DNA of 64,000 nt, from the NCBI GenBank assembly GCA_965153355.1, contig OZ231127.1, forward strand, positions 97,340,001-97,404,000. Reading direction: 5' to 3'. Position 1 is the first letter of the stretch; each line of letters begins with the position of its first letter. Shown piece by piece: positions 28,740-39,142 of the stretch. Both the position numbers and the translations under genes were made by a program. Under the pieces are notes generated by a model. The model did no database searches. It was not told where the DNA came from and saw only the letters and a list, made by a program, of their open reading frames with translations. This stretch comes from Flaccisagitta enflata (lineage: Eukaryota > Chaetognatha > Sagittoidea > Aphragmophora).

Positions 28740-29290
28740 AGTGTATGTCCGTTAAGATGCGACCATGAATCATTATAATTGGCTCAGTCCACTGGCCTCT
28801 GAAACTGAAGTGAAAAATGGTCTGAACTCTGAATAATGGTCGCTTCCAGATATAAATACTCTTTCGAGATTCCGCTTCCCGCTTCTCCACAATCTGTATG
28901 CCTGGTCGCTTCTTCTCGAAAAATGATTAAATCCTACATGGGTTAAGTGATTTTTATCCAAATGAAAAATTTGTCACCTTCATGAAACCATTTGTCTATC
29001 TATCTATCTATCTATCAAAGGATATTTTGGAATGAAATTTTAAAAATTCATATTACTATTCCAAAATTCAACTTATTTGTCACATCAGCAGCATAACTTT
29101 TATTTATCAAAAAGGTAAGGTGACAAACTTATGGTCTAGATGGTGAGATTCTAAAACTTGTGACAATAAACAATAAACAATAAACACTTTATTGAACAGT
29201 AACAATAAACAGTTGGTCTGATCGCTAGTCAACTGTTGATTTTCATTCACGTCGTTCCTTCGGCTCTGTTCCATCCATCCGTTCATCAAT
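28740..29290. other. No gene recognised; short ATCT and AACAATA repeats
   Basis: (ATCT)n at 28995-29016 and AACAATA repeats at 29163-29187. The rest is unassigned. Confidence 0.5.
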
Positions 29291-29297
29291 CCAGCTA

Positions 29298-29732
29298 CTA
29301 CACTTTTTATTTTTTATAAGAACGTCATTTTTTTTCTAAAGGCTTCATGTTCTTATTTCTGAGGCAAAATTAAGCCTCGGATGTTCTTAGAGCATTCTTA
29401 ACTTTAAATAACTAAAGAATATAGTAAACCTTTTAATTCACTATCAATTATTAGAAATAAAGGTATTTTTATCAATAATTGCTAAAATATATACTAAATT
29501 ATGAAGTCAAGGGATATTCTTAAAATATTTTTATTAGAAATAGCAGAATTTTATTGTAAATCTTCTAATCTTAATTATTTTATCAATATTTAAAAAGTTT
29601 TAACGTTAGCAAAACATTTTTTTTAGAATTTGAAGCCTTCATATGTTCTTAAGATGTTCTTAATTTTAGGGCAATTTGAAGCCTTGATGTTCTTATAAAC
29701 TAGGTTCTTATAAAAAATAAAAAGTGTACTGA
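29298..29732. mobile_element. MITE family G, long copy (434 bp)
   Basis: Left end TACACTTTTTATTTTTTATA then AGAACGTC; right end TTCTTATAAAAAATAAAAAG then TGTA, a clean terminal inverted repeat of about 25 bp. Subterminal AGGCTTCATGTTCTTA and GAAGCCTTGATGTTCTTA are also inverted. The interior is AT-rich and non-coding. The second copy is at 32398-32552. Confidence 0.85.
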
Positions 29733-29928
29733 ATCATTCAGGCACTTCTATCCGTTCATCTATCCGGTCACTCATTCATTTCAGTCCCACGCATTCCCAA
29801 TCCTGTGGCAGTTAGAATCCTAATCCTCGGCCTGATAATAATAATAATTCAGTGGTTTTTCCTTCCATCGATCGAGAACAGGACGATTTTAATCCCCCTG
29901 TGTCACCGTGGGGGCACACAACCACGAC

Positions 29929-30155
<227 letters not shown>

Positions 30156-30159
30156 AGGA

Positions 30160-30540
30160 ATATTTTTCGATGTATGAGTCGCGGGGTCATACCCAGAGCA
30201 CTGTCAAAGTCCCCCCCAATGGACTAACCAATCAGAGCCAAAGACCCCCAACCAATAGGAATGCATGAAACCTGACTGTCGTGGGATGCGCGAAAAGCAT
30301 GACTCGAGGTGACACTACATACTCTCTCTCTCTGAGGCGATTTACCAGCAACGAAGTTGTCAGGCCGGTTCCTTCATTTCAGCTTTCCTTTTGTATTCGT
30401 CAAACAGTCTTCATCTTTTCTTTTCTTTTTTTGATTTCGTTTCTGTTTTGTCAACTCATAATTTACTGTTTTTTGCTTTTATCTCCTTTTGTTTTCTCAC
30501 TGGCACTTCCTCCTTTCTGTTTTTTTCCTTCCTTCATCTT
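30160..30540. other. No gene recognised
   Basis: Pyrimidine-rich DNA (TTTTC, CTTTT). A hydrophobic open frame here is composition-driven. Confidence 0.4.
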
Positions 30541-30740
30541 TTTAGATGCGTCCGTCAGGAACGCATCTCTATAAGAGGGTCTGTCCGTCCGTCCGTCCGT
30601 CGGTCCCTCCGTCGGTCAGTCGGTCCGTCCGTCCGTATGTCCGTCGGTCGGTCCGTCGGTCCGTCAGTCCATTACGCCTGTGCAAAAACCGCGTTTCTCG
30701 GCCGTTTTTGGCTACGGTGAGATCCTACAATAAAATAAAT
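30541..30740 (-). mobile_element. Hairpin-ended element, type C tail
   Basis: Minus orientation. The terminal hairpin has arms AGATGCGT and ACGCATCT (30545-30569) around a 9-nt loop. Then come CTCTATAAGAGGGTCTGTCC and a long GTCC/GTCGG tract to 30672. The 5' head is not identified. Confidence 0.7.
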
Positions 30741-30837
30741 GATCAACCAACATGTTTTGTGAGTCCTTTCACCCATCTGCAGGGTGTCACAAAGTGCCCG
30801 AGCACGCGAGCGGCGCTCGTAGGAAGTTTTCTTTCTC

Positions 30838-30863
30838 TCTGCTTTTTTTTTTTTCTTTTTTTT

Positions 30864-30953
<90 letters not shown>

Positions 30954-31054
30954 TCCTTTCTTTCTTTTATTCCATCCTTCTTTCCTCTTTCCTTCTTTTT
31001 CCCTACCAGCCTTCCTCACTGCCTCTCTCTGCCTTTTCTTCCCATCTTTATCTC

Positions 31055-31113
<59 letters not shown>
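30838..31113 (+). repeat. (TTTC)n microsatellite, two blocks
   Basis: TTTC arrays at 30864-30951 and 31056-31113 joined by imperfect pyrimidine sequence. Confidence 0.95.
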
Positions 31114-31283
31114 CTGACTTTTTCAAGCTTCATGTTTGCCAGATTTCATTCCAATTTTCCATAACACGATGCAAATGGAAATGCCAGCCACAATATAATT
31201 CAGACCCAAGATTCATATCTTTTGCTGCTCTTTACTTTCATATGCCATATGAAAGTTGGCAACAACAGCAAGAAAAACCATAA

Positions 31284-31690
<407 letters not shown>

Positions 31691-31694
31691 ATCT

Positions 31695-31910
31695 CGTGTT
31701 ACGTGACCCGATATCGTCGTTTTCTCCTCTCAGTTGTGTTTCTCCCGCTCATTTCGATTTCTTCCTCGATGCCAACAACGAAAAGTCTCAACCGACCGCT
31801 CCCTAAACTGTATTACAAAGAGGATGATAATGGATACAGCATCTGGATTAAAATAGCATACGCTACAACAGCAGCTACACAAAAGGATGTCAGCATCCAA
31901 ACAGCAACAA
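31695..31910. other. No gene recognised
   Basis: Short non-repetitive stretch between (AAC)n and (CT)n. No exon call. Confidence 0.4.
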
Positions 31911-31913
31911 GAA

Positions 31914-31914
31914 A

Positions 31915-31948
<34 letters not shown>

Positions 31949-31963
31949 TTCTCTCTTTCTCTC

Positions 31964-32047
<84 letters not shown>
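31914..32047 (+). repeat. (CT)n microsatellite with TTTCTC block
   Basis: CT array containing five TTTCTCTC units at 31939-31975. Confidence 0.96.
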
Positions 32048-32049
<2 letters not shown>

Positions 32050-32274
32050 TCCGTCTCCACCCCATTTACTGTCAAGTCATTTTGTTTCCACTCTCAATCT
32101 TTGAATTCGCGTTGTCATTTTTGATTCATCGGTCTAGAATTAGATTTAGAACTGTAATCCCAGATTTCGAATTTGCTAGAATTGAAATGACAGAATTTTT
32201 CGATTCTTTCTAATTCTACGAACCTTGCATTGCCAAATATGGAGATGTCAAGTTTTGTTATCAAAGGAAGGGAA

Positions 32275-32703
32275 AACAAGGCCAAGTAGGCCAACGATGC
32301 GTCCTCTTTGAATGAACGTTTTTTATGAATGAATGTTTTTTTATGAATGAATATCATTTGTGAATGAATGAATGATTGAATGAATTAATTACTTGATGTA
32401 CACTTTTTATTTTTTATAAGAACCTAGTTTATAAGAACATCAAGGCTTGAAATTGCCTCAAAATTAAGAACATCATAGTTATTCCATTAGTAGCTATCTC
32501 TATTTCTTTTGAAGACAAAAAATGACGTTCTTATAAAAAATAAAAAATGTATACTTTTTTCACTTCTGTTAAAAAAATGCTTGATTTTGATGTTTTTAAT
32601 GAATGCGTTACCGACCTACCGACCGACCGACTAACCGACTCAACCAACTGACTAACTGACCGATTTGACACAGCCTATTATAGAGATGCGAGGACGCATC
32701 TAA
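32275..32703 (+). mobile_element. Hairpin-ended element, type C, complete, carrying a nested MITE
   Basis: Head AACAAGGCCAAGTAGGCC, 5' motif ATGCGTCCTC (32297-32306), a (GAAT)n-rich body, MITE G inserted at 32398-32552, CCGACCTACCGACCGACC tract and CAGCCTATTATAGAG. The terminal hairpin AGATGCGAGGACGCATCT (32684-32701) is followed by AAAG. GAGGACGCAT in the hairpin is the exact inverted repeat of the 5' motif 380 bp away. Confidence 0.85.
32398..32552. mobile_element. MITE family G, short copy nested in the type C element
   Basis: GTACACTTTTTATTTTTTAT and AAGAAC at the left; GTTCTTATAAAAAATAAAAA then ATGTA at the right. TAGTTTATAAGAACATCAAG is shared, inverted, with the right part of the 29298-29732 copy. 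It is an internal-deletion derivative about 155 bp long. Confidence 0.85.
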
Positions 32704-32724
32704 AGAAAAAAAGGGAAATGAATT

Positions 32725-33020
32725 ACATTAAGCCAGACTCAAGCCAGACTCAAGCCAGACTCAAGTCAGACTCACAGACCTGAAGAAGACTCAAGCCAGA
32801 CTCGCCAGACTCAAGCCAGACTCAAACTAGACTCTAACTAGACTCAAACTAGACTCAAACCAGACCTAAACAGACTTAAACCAGACCTAAACCAGACCTA
32901 AACCAGACTTAAACCAGACTTAAACCAGACTTAAAACCAGACGAAAACCAGATCTTTTGGGATCCAAACTTAAACCAGACCTTAACCAAACTTAAATCAG
33001 ATCTAAACCAGACTTAAATG
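32725..33020 (+). repeat. 11-bp minisatellite CCAGACTYAAR
   Basis: CAAGCCAGACT and TAAACCAGACT units, about 25 copies with drift. A second short block occurs at 33365-33500. Confidence 0.9.
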
Positions 33021-33865
33021 AATGACTTGTAGTAAATCGGAATGACTTATAGTGACTCAGAATGACTAATAGTGACTCAGAATGACAAAGAATGACTTAA
33101 AATGACTAAAAATGACTTAAAATGATTTAAAATGATTAAAAATGACAAAAATGACAAAAAATGACAAAAACTGCTATCGCAAAAAAAAAATGACCTAAAT
33201 TGACTTAGAAGAAATGACTTAGAACACTAAGATTGACTAAAATGACTTAAAAAGACATAAAACGGCGAAAAATGCTAAACCTTACAGACTGGATTGACTT
33301 AGTCACTCAGAATGACTTAGTCACTCAGAATGACTAAGAATGACTTAACTTGCCAAACTTATACTAGACCAAACCAGACTTAAACCAGACATAAACCAGA
33401 CCAGAACCATGACATAAAACCAGACTTAAAACCTGACCTAAACCAGACTTAAAACCAGATTTAAACGAGACTTTAACCTTGACTTAACTAGACTCAAAAC
33501 CAGCTAAATGACTTAGAATTACTAAGAATGACTTGAAACAGAATTGAGATGACTGAAAGAACTTTTTAAATGTGTAAATGACAAAACCTCAAAAGTCAAA
33601 AAATGACTTTGAGTGACTAAGAATGACTTAGAATGACTTAGGATGACTTAGGATAACTTAGAATGACTTTGAATAACTTAAAATGACTTAAAATGACTTA
33701 AAATGACATAAAACAACAAAAACTTCAAAAGTCAAAAAATGACTTAAAGTGACTTAGAATGACTTGGAATGACTTAGAATGACTTAGAAGGACTTAGAAT
33801 GACTTAGAATAACTTAGAATAACTTAAAATGACCTGAAATGACTTAAAATAACATAAAGCAAAAA
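33021..33865 (+). repeat. 10-bp minisatellite AATGACTTAR
   Basis: AATGACTTAG/AATGACTTAA/AATGACAAAA units run for about 0.8 kb, interrupted by the second CCAGACTTAAA block. The array runs directly into the type A tail at 33868, so array plus tail may be one expanded element. A similar short array is inside 46235-46424; the inverse, larger array is at 63560-64000. Confidence 0.9.
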
Positions 33866-33867
33866 AA

Positions 33868-33960
33868 AAAGCTAACGAAAGCAAAGTGTGACCGACGGAC
33901 CGACGGACCGACCGACAGACGGACAGAGTGGGTCATAGAGTCGCGTGCAAGCGACTAAAA
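33868..33960 (+). mobile_element. Hairpin-ended element, type A tail
   Basis: GCAAAGTGTGACCGACGGAC, a GACGGACCGACC tract, CAGAGTGGGTCATAGAGTCG and hairpin GTCGCGTGCAAGCGAC followed by TAAAA. No head immediately upstream; the minisatellite occupies that position. Confidence 0.8.
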
Positions 33961-33964
33961 AAAA

Positions 33965-34595
33965 GTGTGATGGACCTTCTAACGCTAAGAGGCTGTAGAA
34001 TCACGTAGCACAAGAACTAAAAAAGTGAAGTTGTTATACATTGAAATAGACGGGCCAGGACGGAGAGACGGACAAGATTGGTTGTAAAGTCAATTGCACA
34101 CAATTAAAACGATAGAATAATTCTGAACGCATAGAAGGGATACAATGCCAAGAACATAAAAATCTGAAGAGTAATTGGGTCCACGATGGAAGAGGGTTAA
34201 AGATCACTAATTCCATAAGATCCCTATGACCAAACCATCAATTTTTAAAATCGCTTCAATCAAAATATGTGTAGCTTGAAAGAACTATTTTCATGGTATT
34301 GTTCATTTAAAGTTTTAGTCTCCACAACAAGTTTCAACCTAATATCAAATTTAGTATTTTCGCTGGTTTCAGTTCATTTCTGAAGAGTTTAAATGAAATG
34401 CGTCAAATGACTGTCTCTTTCTGTTTCATCAATAAGTGGATATATTTGCGCATCAATTTTCATTACAATTTTCGCAACACTGAACACGGGTCTTGATTTT
34501 TTCCATATATATTTATATTTATATTTTGAAAAAGACTAGCACGAATTTCAGTAACTCAGTGTTGTTGTAGTATGAAATAAAAAGATGGATGCACA
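33965..34595. other. No gene recognised; possible decayed element at 33985-34110
   Basis: AGAGGCTGTAGAATCACGTA (33988) and CGGGCCAGGACGGAGAGACG (34049) look like decayed type A tails. The rest is AT-rich. Confidence 0.4.
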
Positions 34596-34602
34596 GACTG
34601 AA

Positions 34603-34766
34603 GAAGGCCGGATACACGGCCAATACCAGTTGCGGACATGTGGGCAGGGGCGGAAATGCGCATTTTCACACTTTCCAACTCGATCACCATGACCGACGGA
34701 CCTAAGGACGGACAGACCGACGGACGGACAAAGCCTCTTAAATAGAGTTGCGTGTCTGCAACAAAA
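34603..34766 (+). mobile_element. Hairpin-ended element: type A head with type B ends
   Basis: GGCCGGATACACGGCCAATA head (type A-like), 5' motif AGTTGCGGACATGTGGGCAG (type B), AAATGCGCATTTTCACAC, GACCGACGGAC tract and GACAAAGCCTCTTAAATAGA. The terminal hairpin is GTTGCGTGTCTGCAAC. The 5' GTTGCGGAC and 3' GTCTGCAAC are inverted with one mismatch. Confidence 0.8.
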
Positions 34767-34769
34767 ATC

Positions 34770-35390
34770 TTTTTTTCATCATGAAAGTACAAAAAAATGT
34801 CATCTACCATGTTTCACATTAAACTCGTTAGGAGATGATTTTAATTAAGCAAATATAATATCCATGTATTTACTTGTTCTTTGATTAAGAAAAGCGTCTC
34901 TATTACGTTCTGTGTACGCTCACGGTGGATTGCAATCAATACCTATATTCAGCGCACGGTGTTCGTGTACTCAGAAAACAAACTTCAGTAAAGAAAATGG
35001 CGGAAAAAAGGCTAGGGGAGGCGGATTTCAGTTTTGGGAAAGGTCTCATTTGAAAGTTAAGATGAAAATGTATCTCGTGATTATGCGTGCAAAAATACTC
35101 ATATTCTCGTTTGGCCGCAATAAATCAAGAAAGTAATAAATAGGCTGAAAATGAGTCTCATTCGCATCGCACTGACTTGAAACTTACATTGATGGAAAAC
35201 TCTCGTAAATAGCTATCAGGGGTGCATCACCTTTTTATCCAGATCTTCAATCTAGGTCATTTTTATAGCTTCCAACGATGAATAACATGGTACAGAAATT
35301 CGCTTTTTCCCAGCTCTAGGGAATTTTCTGCTCCGCTAATTGATAGCTGTTGTACCTAACTAAATCAAATTCGCTCCTCTTAAACAGTTG
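34770..35390. other. No gene recognised
   Basis: AT-rich intergenic DNA. No motif-bearing frame. Confidence 0.45.
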
Positions 35391-35545
35391 CCAGAATTGG
35401 TTTAGTGGATAACTCGCTTGGCTTCAGGTTTGTCTTGATCAGTTTATTTCTTTAAAGGTTCCAGGTTCGAATTCCAGGTTGGTTTTGCAATTTAAGAAAA
35501 TAGATGCAGCTGAAATTCTGCCAAAACTTGATTGAACCTTAACAA
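35391..35545 (+). mobile_element. tRNA-derived SINE copy
   Basis: CAGAATTGGTTTAGTGGATA (box A-like), GGCTTCAGGTTTGTCTTGAT, AAAGGTTCCAGGTTCGAATT (box B-like), body TTTTGCAATTTAAGAAAATA and GATGCAGCTGAAATTCTGCC. It is collinear with the minus-strand copy at 16330-16506 through head and body. Confidence 0.7.
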
Positions 35546-35600
35546 TTTGAACTAATTTCTTTCAAGTCAAATTTAAGGATTTTCAAAAAATCTTTCATTC

Positions 35601-35960
35601 TAACCATGGCGACAATAAAAATGGCCGCCATGTTCAATTTGCAGCTGTGAGTTCAATTTTTGGACTAGCTGCATAATTTTTGAGATGGTGATAATATTTT
35701 GAATTTCTGATTTAGCAAAAAAATCAGAATTCAAAAAAGTTGATTTTTGTGTCCACAACATTAATTTTTGTGAACAGTATCCTAATACAAATTGATCAAT
35801 ACCTTTTTACTATGATTATTTCAGAACTTTAAGAAATGACTTTTTTTTCATCATTGCTTTTGAATTTTTCAAAGATGAAGAAAGTATTGATGATATTCGA
35901 CTCAGCAAAAAAATCAGAACTCAAAAAAGTTAATTTTTGTAGCCATAGTAGTGATTTTGA
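35601..35960 (+). repeat. Dispersed repeat F, copy 1
   Basis: AACCATGGCGACAATAAAAA and TGGCCGCCATGTTCAATTTG, then two copies of a roughly 55-bp motif with AAATCAGAAYTCAAAAAAGT and TGATTTTTGTGTCCACA (35715 and 35905). The same text occurs at 41340-41835, partly inverted. Type unknown. Confidence 0.6.
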
Positions 35961-35997
35961 AACAAGGAGGTAAAATCAGTTTTTGATTGAATTTTTT

Positions 35998-36022
35998 TCA
36001 ACTTCAACTTCAACTTGAATCA
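35998..36022 (-). repeat. Short 3'-terminal repeat of the CR1-like element
   Basis: TTCAACTTCAACTTCAACTT on the plus strand, i.e. (GTTGAA)n on the element strand, at the point where similarity to the element would be expected to end. CR1/L2-group elements often end in a short tandem repeat rather than poly(A). Boundary call is inference. Confidence 0.5.
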
Positions 36023-36278
36023 ATTTCAAACTGTTAAGGAAAGCCAATGGCTTGTAGTCTGCACATAGCCGTATATCCCAGCCTGCATCTCATTTGCAAT
36101 CACTTATCCATCTCAATTAAGAACATCAATTGGTATAAGATACCAACAAAATGATTTAAACATTCCACCTTACCATTGCATAAATTGGTATTTTTACCAA
36201 AGTGTAACCGTCCTGTATCCCGTAACAGTGAGGGATATTAAAAACTGTATCAACTGGGCCCTCATAAGTTTATTCAGT

Positions 36279-36503
36279 TCAATCTGTTCTTGTATCAATC
36301 AAGGGAAGTACCATCTTTATCCCTCCTGGGAGAAGATTCCATTTTTGAATCACCCTGTATGAGAAGAATCCGTGTCTCTGTTTTCGGCCATTTACTGCCA
36401 TCTCTTTCACTAGTCGGGGTCCACCTCTTGCTTCTCGGACTTCCCAAAATTGATTTGGGTTGATTCTAGTCAATCCTTTGAGCATCTTGAACACTTCTAT
36501 CAT
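36279..36503 (-). pseudogene. C-terminal end of the ORF2 protein, displaced by a frameshift
   Basis: Encodes a segment with IEVFKMLKGL, FWEVREARGG, NGRKQRHGFF and SYRVIQKWNLLPGGI, the conserved C-terminal tail found after the RT in CR1/L2 ORF2 proteins. In an intact protein it would follow LEQR at the end of the main ORF2 frame. The two frames meet at about 36500-36515 around an AAAGGGAG run, so a one-base length change in a purine run is the likely cause. The end of this fragment (VLPLIDTRTD) departs from the family pattern, so a second frameshift is possible. Confidence 0.8.
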
Positions 36504-39142
36504 ATCTCCCTTTGTTCAAGCGTCATTAGCTCCAGTTTCTTCCTTCTTTCTTCTGAATTCAGTTTTGTCAATCCATAAACCATGGCTGTTGCCTTTGACT
36601 GAACTGCTTCTAGCAGCTTGGAGTCCGCCGACGATCCAGGTGGGCAGGCAGCCATTCCATAATCCAAGTGTGGGCGGATCCTTTGATTGTTTAAGACACA
36701 GAATGCCCTCTTGTCAATGTACGTAAAGTTTCTCCGAATCCGTGCAATTTCTGCTAGAGCTTTGCATCTTGCCTTGTTTACATGGGTCGAGGTGGACAGA
36801 TCATCTGTGACCCAGAAGCCAATATCCTTCTCAACTTGGACCGTTTCAATCAATGATCCATTCATTGTGTATGGCAATTGAGGGTTCTCTTTTCCAATGT
36901 ACATCACTTTTGACTTTTTGGGATTTATCTCCATTTTCCAATTTTTGGCCCATTGCGCAATGCAGTCAATTCGCTTTTGCAGACATGATTGGTCTTCCTC
37001 ATTGCATCTCTCTTCTTTTCTTATTTCCTGGTAGCACTTTGTATCATTTGCAAGTAACATAACCAAGGACTGTTCTTCCGGGCTGCATGCCTCAGGAAGA
37101 TCGTTGATAAATAAAAGAAAGAGGAGAAAACCAAGAACAGTCCCCTGGGTGGTCCCACTGACCACCTCCAGCCAATCGGACAGTGCAGTGCCCACAGCCA
37201 CTCTTTGCTGTCGATTTTCCAGATAGGCCTTCAACCATTGCAAGAGCTTGCCATCAATCCCATAAGCTTGCAGCTTAATGAGAAGCAGCCTATGAGAAAC
37301 TTTATCAAAGGCTTTAGCATAGTCAAAGTAGGCAACATCAATGGCATTTCCACCATCAAGGATTTCTGTCCATCTTTCAAGGCAAAGCAATATGTTGGTC
37401 TGGCATGACCTCCCACGGACAAAGCCATGCTGCTGCTCTGATAGCAGGCCATTAGTCATCAAAAAACTCATTATTGCAGAGCATATCATTCTCTCAAGGA
37501 CTTTACACAGGACTGATGTAAGTGCCACTGGTCTGAAATTTGCCATTATTGCTTTTGAGCCAGATTTGTGTATCGGGATAATATTGGCCTCCTTCCACAG
37601 TTGTGGTACCTCCCCTTTATCCAGGGATTTCCGATAGATCTTGTACAACAGTGGGGCCAGTTCTTTTGAGCATTCCTTCAGGATTCGGCTTTCCACACCA
37701 TCTGGACCTGCCGCCTTGTTAGTGTTCAACCCTTGGAGTACTTCTTCGACACCTTCCACTGAGAGGTACACATCTTGGATTCTCTCACTTGTCTGCTCTG
37801 AAAAAGCTGGGGGAGGAGTTAGTCCATCATCGTATGTAAACACCGAGTGGTAATAGGTGTTGAGGGCTGTAGCTGCCTCCTCTTCAGTTTCTGTTAGTTT
37901 CCCATCAGCATCAATCACATTTGAAACTCCTTGTTTCGTTTTCAAGGACCGGCGACAGTGACCATGAAAAAGATTTGAATTCTCTTTCATGTCTGCAATA
38001 AGACCTTTTTCATAGTTGGCCTTTGCTGATCTGATCATGTCACCCAACTTGTTCCTTTCCATCTTGTGTGCATCATAGTCTCGTGGCAAGTCAGACTGCT
38101 TGAATCTCTTCCAAGTCTTCCATTTTAAGAACCTCTGCTTCTTAATTGCTGCGCCTTTCATCCATGGGAGCCGATTCTTGTTACTTTTTGGTTGACAGAG
38201 TGGGATATGCTTTGTTTTCAGCTCGTTGATCTTTTCAACCAAAATCCTATTCATTTCATCAGGTGAATCATCCGAGCTGAGTTCAAAAGTGCTCAAATCC
38301 TTTTTCATTGCTTCCCAGTTAGCGTTTTTGAAGTTGTGTCTCAATTTTGTCGTATTTTTGAAAATTGGTTCACTCACCACCAATCTCCATTTCTGGCACA
38401 GATGATCGCTCTTCCCAAGTGGCGGCAATTCTTGAATATCATTCACCATATTCTCTTCATTGGTGAAGATGAGGTCCAGGCAAGAATTTTGTGATCCCCG
38501 GAATCTTGTAGAGTTCTGCACATGCTGGAACAGGTCCAGATCCTCCACCATTTCCAGGAAGCAGCTTGATAATGAGCTTTCCGAATCTGCGCTTTGATGA
38601 GAGCTCCAGTTAATCAGTGGCAGGTTGAAATCACCACAGATCATGAGGTATTCATGTTTCACAGTAGCAGCCCGTCTTATCATCTCCAGCAATAACTGGT
38701 TGTTATCTGCACTTGAGTTTGGACTGCGATATACTGCCCCCAGAAGCAAAGATTTGTTGTCTCTCAGCTTGATCACACTCCATGTAGAACAATCAAAGCT
38801 TCCATTCTCTAGCATTGGGCAAGCTGAGTGGTTGAGTGAGTCATGAACATACATCCCAACTCCTCTTCCTAAACCACCTTTTCCGTCTGAATGGTCACCC
38901 CGATATAACGTGTAGCCTTCAATACCAAGTTCATTATCCTTAACTGATGTAGCAGCTCCAAACTCAATAAAATCATGTATTTCACTTTTTTTGTTCATGG
39001 CCGACTGGCAGTTAGTGTGCACAATAGTAAGTTCATTAAGAGATGTCATAGGCAAAGACTCATGCCTACTGTTCAAGTTATCAATACTACTTCTAGGTTC
39101 ACCATTGCTGATGTTGCCGTTTACACGGTCACAACAAATCAA
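36500..39142 (-). pseudogene. ORF2: endonuclease plus reverse transcriptase, catalytically damaged
   Basis: 880 residues. The N-terminal EEP endonuclease (about 38-260) shows AVYRSPN (136-142), GDFNLPLINW (170-179), LDLIFTN (222-228) and SDH (245-247). The usual acidic TE(T/F) motif after strand 2 is not found: HDFIEFGAAT (56-65) runs straight into ELGIEGYTLYRG, as if a short segment had been lost. The RT (about 510-780) shows NFRPVALTSV, QHGFVRGRS, motif A YFDYAKAFD (D607), motif B SGTTQGTVLG (662-671, normally SGVPQGSVLG) and motif C LLAND (696-700). Motif C is normally FADD, so the first catalytic Asp is Asn699 (codon AAT, 37046-37048). The frame ends early at 36500; the tail is in another frame. 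It would act at target-primed reverse transcription in the nucleus if intact. The start shares ATGA with the ORF1 stop. Confidence 0.9.

Noticed and set aside
35391-35480. Functional tRNA gene
   Set aside because: Box A and B words are present, but acceptor and anticodon stems do not pair by eye, and the body continues in common with a second dispersed copy, so it is SINE-like.
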